64,000 bases of DNA from Bacteroidota bacterium (lineage in GTDB: Bacteria > Bacteroidota > Bacteroidia > Chitinophagales > Chitinophagaceae). Both the position numbers and the translations under genes were made by a program. Of this stretch, positions 26,623 to 36,964 are shown piece after piece (the stretch's first letter is position 1; each line of letters opens with the position of its first letter). The notes under the pieces were generated by a model. It was not told where the DNA came from. It worked only from the letters and a program-made list of their open reading frames with translations, and searched no databases. Where the stretch lies: the NCBI GenBank assembly GCA_023387985.1, contig JAEWHC010000008.1, forward strand, positions 62,001-126,000, given 5' to 3'.

Positions 26623-28419
26623 TCAATAACCCGGATTTTCTACTAAATTCGGATTATTTGCTCTCCTTCCGGGTGTTATTGGGAAGTAGTAATTCTTCTC
26701 AAAAAATGTTGGCATAGCACCGCCATCAATATTATCGATCACCCATAATCTTACTTTTCCCGTTTCAGCATCTAGCATATAATGTAATCCGGAAAAGTTC
26801 CGTGTCAGCTCAGTTACCGCTGTTCTCCATCTTCTCAAGTCCCAATAACGATGTCCTTCAAATGCCAGTTCTACTTTTCTTTCATGTTTAATACCCGCTA
26901 ATGAAATGGATGTAAGTCTTGCAACACCTCCCCTATCCCGGATTTGATTTACAGCATCTAATGCTTCTCCTGATTTTCCTAACGCCAAAGCGGCTTCAGC
27001 AAAATTTAGCAAAACCTCTGCATACCGGAAAACTATCCAGTCTGTTTTGGACCCATAAATATTACTGTTGTTATCTTTGGATTCATCCAGGTACTTTAAG
27101 GCACCAAACCCTGTTTCCCCATTCAAGGCCCTCGCTGGTATTCCATTAACCGAACCAGTAAATATAAGCGTACCGGTCTCGTCCACTATGCCTTGATGAA
27201 AATCCAATGGCGTACCTTTCCACATGGTTCCATGAGTGTAAATGGTTGCAAAAAAACGTGGCTCTTTATCTTTCCATAATTCTTCATGCGTCCACACACC
27301 ATTTTGTATTACTGATCTGTCTAGCTTTCCTGAAGATCCATCCTTTAATTGAAAAGATTCCACCATTTCTAAATAGACTCCATCTATATTACCCGTACCC
27401 CACGCATTGGGAGCGGGTGTTTGATAGAAATCATAATTGCTTCCATTGCCACCTGCATCTTTATCCAAATTGTCATGAGTACGCACGAAAATGGCTTCTG
27501 GATTCCTTTCTACCATGAAAATATCACGGAAGTTTCTTACCTTATCCGGATTATCATTATAGAGGCGGTGTATTCCACTGTTCATTATTTCTTTGGAAGC
27601 ATCATACGATTTTTGATAGTATTCATTTTTCAAGCCATTATTAATTCCTACAACACCCCCATTTTCAGGTCCTTTACCGTAGTCCGCAATACTTGCGGCA
27701 TAGAGAGCCGCACGGCTTTTTAAGGCAAGTGCAGCATATTTTGATGGCCGGCCATATTCTGATTGGGGAACTACTGCTGGTAAATCCACCATACATTCAT
27801 CTACTTCTTTAATTACAAAATCGTAAACCTCCTTCTCTGTATTACGAGAGACAAAAAGCTCCTCCTTCGGATCTCCAATATTTTGCGCTTTGGTCAATAT
27901 GGGAACACCACCATATCTTTTAACCATAGAGAAATAGTTGAATGCTCTGATGAACCGGGCTTCGGCTACCCTTTTCTTAGCCCACTCTTTATCAACCGGG
28001 GAATTGGGTACCCTGGCTATAAATTCATTCAGTCGCCTGATTGTCACATAAGCTCTTTCCCACCATTCCAATAATCCCAATCCCCTCGAATCGAATGTTC
28101 CGGTTTCATTGAGATTTCCCAACTTCAGTCTGTATGCATTGCCTGACCATGTAGAATTGGCTTTGGATTCATCAGCCATATGGTCTATAAAGTACATCAT
28201 GAACCAATCTTGTGACGAGTTTCCGGGCATATACATCTCGTTGTCCCATATAGACATCTCTGTATAAACTTGAGTCAGGAAGGCTTCAATAAGAACCTGA
28301 TCTTCCCAAACTACGGCGTCGGACATAATTCCCAGGGGCTTTTTATCCAATACATTTTTAGTACAGGACATTGATAATCCTACTAAGAAAAATGTGATGA
28401 TGATATATATCTTTTTCAT
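26623..28419 (-). CDS. SusD/RagB-family lipoprotein of the rhamnose/GH5 locus
   Basis: A 598-residue lipoprotein (MKKIYIIITFFLVGLSMSC, Cys19). TKNVLDKKPLGIMSDAVVWEDQVLIEAFLTQVY at the start, RFIRAFNYFSMVKRYGGVPI in the TPR region, and ERKVELAFEGHRYWDLRRWR near the C-terminus are textbook SusD/RagB segments. It begins 19 bp after the SusC stop. Length exceeds many SusD proteins, matching the large-substrate group. Confidence 0.93.
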   Translation of the reverse strand: MKKIYIIITFFLVGLSMSCTKNVLDKKPLGIMSDAVVWEDQVLIEAFLTQVYTEMSIWDNEMYMPGNSSQDWFMMYFIDHMADESKANSTWSGNAYRLKLGNLNETGTFDSRGLGLLEWWERAYVTIRRLNEFIARVPNSPVDKEWAKKRVAEARFIRAFNYFSMVKRYGGVPILTKAQNIGDPKEELFVSRNTEKEVYDFVIKEVDECMVDLPAVVPQSEYGRPSKYAALALKSRAALYAASIADYGKGPENGGVVGINNGLKNEYYQKSYDASKEIMNSGIHRLYNDNPDKVRNFRDIFMVERNPEAIFVRTHDNLDKDAGGNGSNYDFYQTPAPNAWGTGNIDGVYLEMVESFQLKDGSSGKLDRSVIQNGVWTHEELWKDKEPRFFATIYTHGTMWKGTPLDFHQGIVDETGTLIFTGSVNGIPARALNGETGFGALKYLDESKDNNSNIYGSKTDWIVFRYAEVLLNFAEAALALGKSGEALDAVNQIRDRGGVARLTSISLAGIKHERKVELAFEGHRYWDLRRWRTAVTELTRNFSGLHYMLDAETGKVRLWVIDNIDGGAMPTFFEKNYYFPITPGRRANNPNLVENPGY

Positions 28420-28438
28420 TTAATAAATTTTTCGGAGC

Positions 28439-31400
28439 CTATAATGTAATATTCAAACCAACGGTAACAGTTCTTTGCTGAGGATATGTTCCACCAGGGT
28501 TGTTTGCCATAAATTCCGGATCTACCTGATACTGGGCCAGCTTATTATAAGTAAACAGATTATATCCTGCTACATAAGCTTTTACTTGTTTGATATTTGC
28601 ACGGCTAATCAAACTTTGAGGAACGGTATAACCCAGTGAAATAGATTTGAGGCGTGCATACCCTGCTTCTTTTAACCAAAAGTCTGAAGCAAAACCATTT
28701 GTAGGGCTGAAGCTGCCCGGCCTCGGAACAATGCCATCTCTCCTGTTATTATCAGGTGTCCATCTTTCATCAAAGTACAAAGAACTACCTCCTTTGGCCG
28801 CAATGCCTACAGAATATCCAAATGCCCCCTGCACCAATGCAGATAGATCAAAATTCCTATAAGCTAAATTGATATTTAGCCCTGCCATCCAGTTCGGGAT
28901 ATTTCCTTGGCCGATTACTACCATATCTTGTTGATTGATTACCCCGTCTCCATTGTAATCAAGAATTTTTATATCGCCGGGACGAAGATTTGCGTTTTCA
29001 TTTCCATCCTGATTGTAACCCAATTTTGAAATTTCGTCTGCACTTGTGAATAAACCATCAGTTAAATATCCTATACTTCTGTCCACCCAATTGCCAGACA
29101 GTTTTGCCGTTCTGATCTGCCAATCTTCTGTATATTCCGGTTCCTCATAATGGTCCCATTTTGCTCTGTTCCATGATACGTTTGCGGAAATATCAACGGT
29201 AAGATCAGCTACCCGGTTGAAAGTTCCTAACATAAGGTCAAAACCCCTGTTGTTTTGGCTATTCAAATTCTCCGCAGGTAAAGGAGCGCCAAATGTTGAA
29301 GGAATCGATGAAAGCCGGTTTGCAGGAATTCCTTCGCGTGTACGGTAGAATATGTTTGCTTCGCCATAAAGCTTTCTTTTTTGGAAAGAAAAATCTAACC
29401 CGGCATTATATATGGTCATTTTTTCCCAGGTTAGAGAGGGATTGGCCAGATTCGTCAAAGCGATTGCGTTAGAATAAGAATTGCCAAATAAATAAGGTCC
29501 GCCCTGGAAATATGGAATTGTAATTCCATAACCAGATAAATACGCGTAATTGCTGACGTTATCAATGCCGGACTGACCATAGCTCACACGTAGTTTCAAC
29601 TCATCAATTGCGCTTAGGTTTCCCATTATACCTTCTTTGGAAATTACCCATCCTGCCAGTACACTTGGAAAATAGCCCCACCGTGAAGCTGCGGGGAATC
29701 TGGCAGAAGCATCGGCACGTAAAGTACCTTCAAGTAAATATTTTCCAAGGTAATCATATTTCACCCTTCCCACCACTGATATCCTTCCCATTTCACTTGC
29801 GGAACCGTCATTCCTCATGCCTTCAGAACTTCCGGCATTAATCTGGTCGATGATTGCCGATACATATTTATCCCTGTATGCCCTCAACCATTCAGAAGAG
29901 TAGGTGATTGCCTCATACAACGCCATAGCTGATATGTTATGATCGCCGAAATCTTTATCATAATTCAAAGAATAGTTCTCGGTAAGCATGTAACTGTCGT
30001 CCTTTTGAGCCTCAAGGTTCGAAGGGTTGTTAAGTGCACCTTTTTGAGTGTACAGATCCGCATCATAATCGTAAATAAATAGTCTGACTGCCTTGCCAAA
30101 TCGCTTACGACTGTTGTAGTTTTTGACGTAATTAGCAAATGTTTTTACGTATAAGCCGGGTATTGCATTGAAATCATACCTGAAACCGAGTGTTACCCGC
30201 ATATCCTGATGATCTTCATTGGTATATCCCGAGATGTCACGATTCGTAGTTACATGAGCCCCGCCGGTTCCGCCACCTTCTGCCCAGGGTATTTTTGTTT
30301 GATCTGGTAATACTGCAGGAAACATTGGTGATGTTTGCCACAGGTCAGCCCATACATCACTGCCACCGGTATAGTACCGCCATGGAAATTGCCTTTGCTC
30401 GATTGCAGTTGCAAGGTCTAATTGCATAGATAAGTTGTCCAGGACTTTCGCATCAATATTTGCCTGAACATTATAGCGTTTATAACCGCCACCACTGTTT
30501 TTCCACATGGTTTCCTGATCGAGGTAACCAAGGAAACCATAATATTTGATTCTGTCAGAGCCTCCACGAATGCCAACATTGTGTTGCTGTTGAGGTGCCC
30601 AGCTTCTTATCAACTCTTTATTCCAATCCGTATTTGGATATCGTGGGTCTGTGCCCGCATAATATTTTGTGATTTCTTCATCCGTAAATGGACGCTGATC
30701 CGTTCTTTCACCATTCAACCAGGCTTCGTTGGCAAGCTGTGCTACCTGCCCGGAACTTTGCCTCTTCGGGAAAAATGTTACGCTCTGAAAGGTGTAGGAG
30801 GATTTGAACGTGATCTCGGGTCGTTGATTATTTCCGCGCTTCGTAGTAACCAGCATTACGCCATTACCTGCACGTGCTCCGTATATAGAGGCTGACGCAT
30901 CTTTTAAAATTGAAATAGATTCAATTTGATTTGCATCGATCGTATTAAAGTCGGATTCAATCCCATCAACTATTACCAAAGGACTTCCAAATCCCCTGAT
31001 ACTTAGGTAAGCGCGGTCGTTTCCAGGCTGACCACTACTTTGAAAAGAAACAAGACCAGGTAAACGTCCCGCAAGTGCATTACTTGCGCTTGCTATTGGC
31101 ACTTTCTCCAATTGTTCAGATTTTACAGAAGCAATAGAGCCCGTTAAGGTTGCTTTGCGTTGCGTTCCATAACCCACAACAACCACATCTTCAAGATCTA
31201 CGACAGCCTTGATCATGGTGATATTCAATTGGCGGGCTCCGCCAACAGTCCTTTCGATGGATGCAAAACCAACTGATGTAAATACGAGCACTGAATTTTC
31301 ATTTTGAACATTTATCGCAAACGCTCCTTTTGCATCGGAAATGGTCATGCTGTTGGTTCCCTTCACTGCAATGGTTACATCTGAAAGTGGATTACCATCT

Positions 31401-31597
31401 TCATCAACAATCACTCCTGTAACAGTATAATCCATAGTCTGTTCGACTCCATCATAACTGAAAGAATGGTCTATATTATCTATCGTCCAAGGGGAAGCCA
31501 GGGCAACACTGCTAAGGCTGTGAACAAATAGAAAAAACAGGAATAAAAACCCAAATTGCATAAAGCCTTTCAACGGCAGGCAAACTACTTTTCTCAT
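28439..31597 (-). CDS. SusC/RagA TonB-linked outer-membrane transporter of the rhamnose/GH5 locus
   Basis: A 1052-residue protein from the ATG at 31597. Signal peptide, carboxypeptidase-regulatory-like domain (YTVTGVIVDEDGNPLSDVTIAVKG), plug (VVVVGYGTQRKATLTGSIASV, SISILKDASASIYGARAGNGVMLVTT) and beta-barrel to RTVTVGLNITL. There is no STN domain, unlike the receptor at 10726-14136, so it is not expected to signal through a FecR. It lies 170 bp after the kinase gene; that gap holds a pentamer tandem repeat. It should import an oligosaccharide or glycoside bound by the partner SusD. Confidence 0.95.
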   Translation of the reverse strand: MRKVVCLPLKGFMQFGFLFLFFLFVHSLSSVALASPWTIDNIDHSFSYDGVEQTMDYTVTGVIVDEDGNPLSDVTIAVKGTNSMTISDAKGAFAINVQNENSVLVFTSVGFASIERTVGGARQLNITMIKAVVDLEDVVVVGYGTQRKATLTGSIASVKSEQLEKVPIASASNALAGRLPGLVSFQSSGQPGNDRAYLSIRGFGSPLVIVDGIESDFNTIDANQIESISILKDASASIYGARAGNGVMLVTTKRGNNQRPEITFKSSYTFQSVTFFPKRQSSGQVAQLANEAWLNGERTDQRPFTDEEITKYYAGTDPRYPNTDWNKELIRSWAPQQQHNVGIRGGSDRIKYYGFLGYLDQETMWKNSGGGYKRYNVQANIDAKVLDNLSMQLDLATAIEQRQFPWRYYTGGSDVWADLWQTSPMFPAVLPDQTKIPWAEGGGTGGAHVTTNRDISGYTNEDHQDMRVTLGFRYDFNAIPGLYVKTFANYVKNYNSRKRFGKAVRLFIYDYDADLYTQKGALNNPSNLEAQKDDSYMLTENYSLNYDKDFGDHNISAMALYEAITYSSEWLRAYRDKYVSAIIDQINAGSSEGMRNDGSASEMGRISVVGRVKYDYLGKYLLEGTLRADASARFPAASRWGYFPSVLAGWVISKEGIMGNLSAIDELKLRVSYGQSGIDNVSNYAYLSGYGITIPYFQGGPYLFGNSYSNAIALTNLANPSLTWEKMTIYNAGLDFSFQKRKLYGEANIFYRTREGIPANRLSSIPSTFGAPLPAENLNSQNNRGFDLMLGTFNRVADLTVDISANVSWNRAKWDHYEEPEYTEDWQIRTAKLSGNWVDRSIGYLTDGLFTSADEISKLGYNQDGNENANLRPGDIKILDYNGDGVINQQDMVVIGQGNIPNWMAGLNINLAYRNFDLSALVQGAFGYSVGIAAKGGSSLYFDERWTPDNNRRDGIVPRPGSFSPTNGFASDFWLKEAGYARLKSISLGYTVPQSLISRANIKQVKAYVAGYNLFTYNKLAQYQVDPEFMANNPGGTYPQQRTVTVGLNITL

Positions 31598-31683
31598 AAG
31601 GCGGTTTTTTATGGAGTGAATTTCCCAGGTCAGGAAAAATATTAATCTACTCAATGTGAAACTAATTAATTACGAAATTGCGA

Positions 31684-31703
31684 CTGTCCTGTCCTGTCCT
31701 GTT
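31684..31703. repeat. CTGTC pentamer tandem repeat upstream of SusC
   Basis: Three exact CTGTC units (31684-31698) and a fourth with one change (CTGTT, 31699-31703) lie 87-106 bp upstream of the SusC start. Five-base units in a promoter or leader can change length by slippage. Confidence 0.6.
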
Positions 31704-31767
31704 GGGGTTGTTGTAAGACCACCAATTTATTTTACAATGGGTATAGCAGAGTAACAATATGCACCAA

Positions 31768-33102
31768 TCAATAGGCCATCAATCCTATTAGATTTTCAGG
31801 CAAGGCATTGCTGTTCCAGCAGTCGTGTAATGCCAATGCAGCTCCCAACGAACTGCCTTGCGGAACTTGAGATGCAAATATTTTAATCTCGGGGAATTTT
31901 TGAGATAACATCTTCATGAATATTTCATTCTTACTAAAACCACCATCAACATAAATCGTTGAAATTTCATCATTTAAAACCAGTTTCAGGCTTGCTGTCT
32001 GGGCAAGGACTATATCATGGATCAATTGATGATAAGCACTGTTTGCATTAGAGAACTGACGCCAATCTTTTAGTTGCAACATTTGGGATGGCGTTTCTTC
32101 CTGGATTTTTTGTTGTACTGTTGCAGGAAGCCAATTGGGATCTAATTGGATGTTCTGGTAGAAATTTGGGTCGGCATGAAAACTTTCTGCAATTTCCTTT
32201 GTCATTCGTTCGTGAAAATCGCCGGCAAATATGCGGCTTGCCCGTACAGGATTGCCTTCGCATGATATATAAAATAAGCAGTCGTTGAGCAAATCTTCAG
32301 TGGTCAATGTTTTGTCGGAGAAGGGATTTAAACTAATGTTCCAGGTTCCGGTGGAAAGCAGAATGAAAGGATGCTCAATCATTTTCAGGTATGGAATCAA
32401 TGCCGCAGAACTATCATGGATACCGGTTCCAATTTGTAATCCTTCATGGAATCCTGCCACGTCCTCAGCATTCCTGAAAACTGGCAGCCTGCGCGTGATG
32501 TCACTATCATGCACCCACTTAGCAAATGCGTTGCGTGCAAAATCCCAAAGCATGGTGTGGCAACCTATACTTGTAATTTCACTAAAAGCATTCTTAGTAA
32601 AAAGCCAGGACATAAATTGTGGTAAACTAAGAATATGACGGATTTGCTCCCACTTTATTGCTTGTTCTTCTTTGATCCGAAATAATTGCAGCCCGGCATT
32701 CAAACTCCCCAGAAAAGGAGATCTTGTAATGGTACTGATGGTGTCAATGTCACCGAATCGTTTTTCGAATTGCGTGAGTGTTGTGTGATTGAACGGTTTT
32801 AAGTAATTATAGAGCGGAGGAATAATTTGGCCTGTATCATCAATGAAGACCCAGCTTGCTCCATAAGCTGAAAAATTCATAGCGATAATTTCAAACTCCG
32901 TCAGATGAAGTAACTTATTAAAAGCTTTTTCTGCCCAAATTCGCAACTCAATAACGTCCTCGCAAGGGAAACCATCTTCATCTGTTGTCTCCGGTAATTG
33001 CGTTGAATTTTCAAATACACATTTATATTGTCTGTTAAAAAGCAGGGTCTTCTTATTTGTCTTCCCGACATCGAATATCGCTATGACTTCCTCCTTCGCC
33101 AT
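31768..33102 (-). CDS. rhaB: FGGY-family kinase, probable L-rhamnulokinase
   Basis: A 444-residue protein with the N-terminal phosphate loop IFDVGKTNKKTLLF, STGTWNISLN in the middle, and the C-terminal VDGGFSKNEIFMKML plus PQGSSLGAALAL. It is a carbohydrate kinase that should phosphorylate L-rhamnulose using ATP; the rhamnose isomerase gene directly upstream overlaps by one base (TAATG), so translation is coupled. The Bacteroidota version differs from E. coli RhaB in the start motif (DVGKTNKK). A fuculokinase role is possible from sequence alone, but context favours rhamnulose. Confidence 0.85.
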   Translation of the reverse strand: MAKEEVIAIFDVGKTNKKTLLFNRQYKCVFENSTQLPETTDEDGFPCEDVIELRIWAEKAFNKLLHLTEFEIIAMNFSAYGASWVFIDDTGQIIPPLYNYLKPFNHTTLTQFEKRFGDIDTISTITRSPFLGSLNAGLQLFRIKEEQAIKWEQIRHILSLPQFMSWLFTKNAFSEITSIGCHTMLWDFARNAFAKWVHDSDITRRLPVFRNAEDVAGFHEGLQIGTGIHDSSAALIPYLKMIEHPFILLSTGTWNISLNPFSDKTLTTEDLLNDCLFYISCEGNPVRASRIFAGDFHERMTKEIAESFHADPNFYQNIQLDPNWLPATVQQKIQEETPSQMLQLKDWRQFSNANSAYHQLIHDIVLAQTASLKLVLNDEISTIYVDGGFSKNEIFMKMLSQKFPEIKIFASQVPQGSSLGAALALHDCWNSNALPENLIGLMAY

Positions 33103-34373
33103 TATAAGCCGGTAGCTTTGGTGTTTTTGCCCCGCTCTTTGATGAGTGCATTTCTAATATTCAAAGAGCGAAAGGTATGAATGGGGTGGATAGCGCCGCC
33201 ATTTTGTAACCGCGCTTCAGCAACCAGGGGCCTAACATCCGTACGATATGCATTTTGTAAAATATCTTGTGCAAGGGTTACATCGTTGTTTTCCCTTGCA
33301 ACTTCAAGGGCCTTCGCATCCACCAATAAAGCCTGTGCGTATGCAATCATAATGGCTTCAACCGACTGCAACAAATCTTCCAGAGGGTCCTTGACATTAT
33401 GGCTTGCATCAATCATCCATGCCAAGCCCGTGGCGTGGTCAATTCCCTGTGTATCCATACCTTCAACCAGTTCATTGAAGATGAGAAATAACTGATAAGG
33501 TTTGATGCTGCCAACAGTCAAATCATCATCACCATATTTACTGTCGTTAAAATGAAAGCCTCCCAGTTTTCCTTCCATAAGCAACAGGGATACAATTTGT
33601 TCAATATTTGCATTGGGTAGGTGATGTCCGAGATCAACGAGGCTATAGGCCTTTGCTCCAAGTTTGCTTGCTAACAACAAGGATTGACCCCAATCACCAA
33701 CTGTCATACTATAAAAGTTCGGTTCATAGGCTTTGTATTCGACAAACAATTTCCAATCATCCGGTAAAGCCGCATATATCTTATGCAAGCCATCAAGCGT
33801 ATGGAGAAATGCCTTTCTAAAGTTTAATTGTCCGGGGAATGTGCTGCCGTCACTTAACCAAATCGTAAGGGACTTTGAGCCCAGTTTCTCTCCATGGTGA
33901 ATTACTTCAATATTGTGCTGAATGGCCTGATCCCGAATTTCTTTCTTTACGTTTTGGATGGAACCGTACTTGTAACTAAAAGCCTGTCCGATTTGATCTT
34001 GAAAAGTATTTGAATTAACTGCGTCAAATTTCAGGTCAAGTGACTTGGCCAGCTCAATAAGAACTTTATAATCTTCGGGAATGTCCCACGGAATATGCAA
34101 AGACACAGCACCGCTTGACTTGTTCAATGTGTGTAATAATCCTACGTCTTCCACCTTTTCGTAGAGCGTAGAAGGCTCGCCTTCCCCTGAAAACCGGCCA
34201 AATCTGGTGCCTCCGGTACCTAACGCCCAGGAAGGAATAGCCACCTGAAATGCTCGTAGTTTTTGAATAATTCCATGGGTATCATGCTCATTTGAGATAA
34301 ATTGAAACTGCTCCCGGTGGCGTCTGATATGCGTTCCGTTTATCTTGTCAATTTGGTCTTGACTGATTCTCAT
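33102..34373 (-). CDS. rhaI: L-rhamnose isomerase, RhaI type
   Basis: A 423-residue TIM-barrel protein of the Pseudomonas-stutzeri-like/Bacillus-like RhaI group. FAVAIPSWALGTGGTRFGRF-like N-terminal residues, VEYKAYEPNFYSMTVGDWGQSLLLA, LVDLGHHLPNANIEQIV and GGFHFNDSKYGDDDLTVGSIKP carry the metal-binding Glu, His and Asp residues. It converts L-rhamnose to L-rhamnulose. It is not the RhaA type of enterobacteria. It overlaps the kinase ATG by one base and follows RhaEW by 59 bp. Confidence 0.92.
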   Translation of the reverse strand: MRISQDQIDKINGTHIRRHREQFQFISNEHDTHGIIQKLRAFQVAIPSWALGTGGTRFGRFSGEGEPSTLYEKVEDVGLLHTLNKSSGAVSLHIPWDIPEDYKVLIELAKSLDLKFDAVNSNTFQDQIGQAFSYKYGSIQNVKKEIRDQAIQHNIEVIHHGEKLGSKSLTIWLSDGSTFPGQLNFRKAFLHTLDGLHKIYAALPDDWKLFVEYKAYEPNFYSMTVGDWGQSLLLASKLGAKAYSLVDLGHHLPNANIEQIVSLLLMEGKLGGFHFNDSKYGDDDLTVGSIKPYQLFLIFNELVEGMDTQGIDHATGLAWMIDASHNVKDPLEDLLQSVEAIMIAYAQALLVDAKALEVARENNDVTLAQDILQNAYRTDVRPLVAEARLQNGGAIHPIHTFRSLNIRNALIKERGKNTKATGL

Positions 34374-34432
34374 GGCAAAAAAAAATATACTATAAAATGA
34401 ATTATTACCCCAGTTTCAATATTCACCCGAAA

Positions 34433-36580
34433 TTATCGTAAAAATGCAGCCAATATTCCGCCGTCAACATTTACGGTATTTCCGGTTGATTTATTGAACA
34501 ACCCACTAACAAATGCATAACAAGCGTTTGCAATATCTTCGGGTTCAATTGTAGCTTTCAGCAAAGTTCTCTGGGCATAGAATTTAGGTAATTCCTCCAC
34601 CGAAATTCCGTAGGCTTTTGCACGGCCTTCAGCCCATCCGCCGCTCCATATGTAACTATCCGAAATTACTGCATCAGGATTGATTGAGTTTACCCGGATT
34701 CCTGAATCCCCCAGTTCGGCTGCCATTAAGCGAGACAAATGCAACTCCGCTGCTTTCGCAGATCCATACCCTGCATTGTTGGGACCAGCCATCACGCCAT
34801 TTTTCGACACGATATTTAAAATATCACCTCCCAATCCTTGTTTTTTCATGATGAGCGCACCTGTTTTGGAGGCCAGGAATGTACCTTTAACCAGTACATC
34901 AAAAAGCAGATCCCAATCTTCAATACTATGTTCCAATAAAGAAGTAGATATGCTTAATCCAGCATTGTTTACAACAATATCACAGCCTCCAAATTCAAGA
35001 CATGCTTTTGCGAATGAGGCTTCAATATCTTCATTGCTCATCACATCCGTTTTTATAGATCTTACCACATCGATTCCAAATAGTTTTTCAAACTTTTGAT
35101 TCGTAATAGATAATCGTTCGGAATTGATATCAGTCAGGACGACACATGCACCCTCCTCGGCATATTTTTTAGCAATTGCCTTACCAATGCCGCCGGCACT
35201 TCCTGTAACTAAAGCTATGCGGCCATTCAATGGCTTGGGCTTGGGTCGTCTCTGTAGTTTAGCCTCTTCAAGTAACCAATATTCAATATCGAATGCCTCC
35301 TGTTTGGGTAAGGAAGTATAAGAGGAAATGGCTTCTGAGCCACGCATGACGTTAATGGCATTCAAATAGAATTCAGATGCAATCCTGGCGGTGGATTTAT
35401 CCGCAGCAAAAGTAAACATACCCACACCTGGATACAATATGACCACTGGATTTGGATCCCGCATTGCCGGGCTATTTGCATGTTTGCAACTTTCATAATA
35501 CGCTTTATAGGCTGCCCGATAGTCATCGAAACTCGCCGTTAATTTATTAATCAATCCTATAGAATCACTCAAATCTTCATCTGGTTCCAAAGGAAGGATT
35601 AGCGGAGCGATTTTTGTCCTTAAGAAGTGATCCGGACAAGAAGTTCCCATAGCAGCAAGTCGTTCAACATCATAGCTATTTATGAATTCAAGAACATTTT
35701 TGCTATCTGTAAAATGGCCGATCATTCCTCGTACTTCCATTGAAGGATGCCCATTTTGATGTGCATTGCTACAAAGGCCGCGGAGTACGGGCATAAGCTG
35801 AATTGCTTTTAATTTTCGTTCCTGTTCGCTTACTGAGTCTACCTTTTGTCCGCCAAATGCCAGGTAATCTTCCCCTTGGTGGCTTTCTATAAATGCCGCA
35901 CATTTTTCAATGACTTCAAGGGAGTTTACGTAACAATCAAAAGAAGTGTCACCCCAGGTAAATAAGCCATGTGAACCCAGCATTATCCCTTTAATTCCAG
36001 GATTCTCTTCGAGGCAGGCTGCAAGTTGCAGTCCAAGATCAAACCCCGGTCTTTGCCAGTCCACCCATCCAATTTCACCTTCAAATAACTCTTCAGTGAT
36101 TCGCTTCCCATCCTTTGCAGCTGCAATGGCTATTGCCGCGTCTGGATGAAGATGATCAATATGTGAAAAGGGTAAAAATGCGTGTAAAGGTGTGTCAATA
36201 GAAGGTGCCTTAGAATTAATATCATACAAACAATGCATGAACAGTTCTACCATTTCATCCTCGTGGTGCAGTCCTCGATATACCCTTTTCATATTTCGTA
36301 GCCTTTCAACGTAGAGTCCTGCCAAGCCTGAACGCTTCATGGAAGCCAGGTCTCCACCGCTGCCTTTTATCCACATTACCTCTGCCGGATTTCCTGTTAA
36401 AGGATCGATCATCATGACCTTGCAAGAAGTGTTTCCGCCACCAAAATTTGTAATCCTTAAATCTTTACCTAATAGATTGGATCGGTAAAGAAGCAATGCT
36501 ACTTCATCACCATTAAGTTGAGCAGCCTGCTGTTCTTCCCACAAATAACTTACATGTCTTAGTTTGTCAGTATTTATCAT
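34433..36580 (-). CDS. rhaEW: bifunctional rhamnulose-1-phosphate aldolase/lactaldehyde dehydrogenase
   Basis: A 715-residue fusion. Residues 1 to about 420 are a class II aldolase domain (KDLRITNFGGGNTSCKV, LHAFLPFSHIDHLHPD, GIMLGSHGLFTWG with the metal histidines). Residues from about 450 are a short-chain dehydrogenase: LVTGSAGGIGKAIAKK for NAD binding, VVNNAG, SKNGVMAGPNNAGYGSAK with the Tyr and Lys of the catalytic tetrad. It splits L-rhamnulose 1-phosphate to dihydroxyacetone phosphate and L-lactaldehyde and oxidises the latter to lactate. This is the common Bacteroidota/Bacillus layout. Confidence 0.93.
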   Translation of the reverse strand: MINTDKLRHVSYLWEEQQAAQLNGDEVALLLYRSNLLGKDLRITNFGGGNTSCKVMMIDPLTGNPAEVMWIKGSGGDLASMKRSGLAGLYVERLRNMKRVYRGLHHEDEMVELFMHCLYDINSKAPSIDTPLHAFLPFSHIDHLHPDAAIAIAAAKDGKRITEELFEGEIGWVDWQRPGFDLGLQLAACLEENPGIKGIMLGSHGLFTWGDTSFDCYVNSLEVIEKCAAFIESHQGEDYLAFGGQKVDSVSEQERKLKAIQLMPVLRGLCSNAHQNGHPSMEVRGMIGHFTDSKNVLEFINSYDVERLAAMGTSCPDHFLRTKIAPLILPLEPDEDLSDSIGLINKLTASFDDYRAAYKAYYESCKHANSPAMRDPNPVVILYPGVGMFTFAADKSTARIASEFYLNAINVMRGSEAISSYTSLPKQEAFDIEYWLLEEAKLQRRPKPKPLNGRIALVTGSAGGIGKAIAKKYAEEGACVVLTDINSERLSITNQKFEKLFGIDVVRSIKTDVMSNEDIEASFAKACLEFGGCDIVVNNAGLSISTSLLEHSIEDWDLLFDVLVKGTFLASKTGALIMKKQGLGGDILNIVSKNGVMAGPNNAGYGSAKAAELHLSRLMAAELGDSGIRVNSINPDAVISDSYIWSGGWAEGRAKAYGISVEELPKFYAQRTLLKATIEPEDIANACYAFVSGLFNKSTGNTVNVDGGILAAFLR

Positions 36581-36598
36581 ATAAATATGGTTGAAATT

Positions 36599-36964
36599 TC
36601 AAAGAATTCCCAATAGTTTGTTCTCCGGCCACTGCTCCTTACTCATGCATTTCCGAAGTGGTATATTTCTAATAACCAAATAAAAGTTTCCCATAGAAAA
36701 ATATTTCCCCATGGTGGGCTTTACAAAGCGACAAAACCGGTCTTTGGTGGCGACGGCAAAAGAATTATAATATTCAGATGCGGCCACATTGGACTTACCC
36801 ATACTGCGGTCCGTTAAGTACGCAGAGAAAGGTTTAATACCCAACCATGAAAGTAATAAGTAAGATTCCCAATTCCATCCACCAACCTTATTCAAGAGAA
36901 CATAAAAACTTCTTGAAGCAAATCCGCCTATGAAGTGGTAAACTATTCCGATTATTGCTTGCAT
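36599..36964 (-). pseudogene. remnant of RhaT-like L-rhamnose/proton symporter
   Basis: The first 50 residues (MQAIIGIVYHFIGGFASRSFYVLLNKVGGWNWESYLLLSW, then AYLT) match the N-terminus of RhaT, where FIGGFASGSFYxPxKKVKGWxWESYW is characteristic. After that the sequence no longer reads as membrane protein: the remaining 70 residues are polar or scrambled and the frame ends at 121 residues, against about 340 for RhaT. A short gap around SYLLLSWLG also lacks residues expected of RhaT. It lies 18 bp before RhaEW, where a transporter gene belongs. I infer internal deletions in a decayed transporter. Confidence 0.7.
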
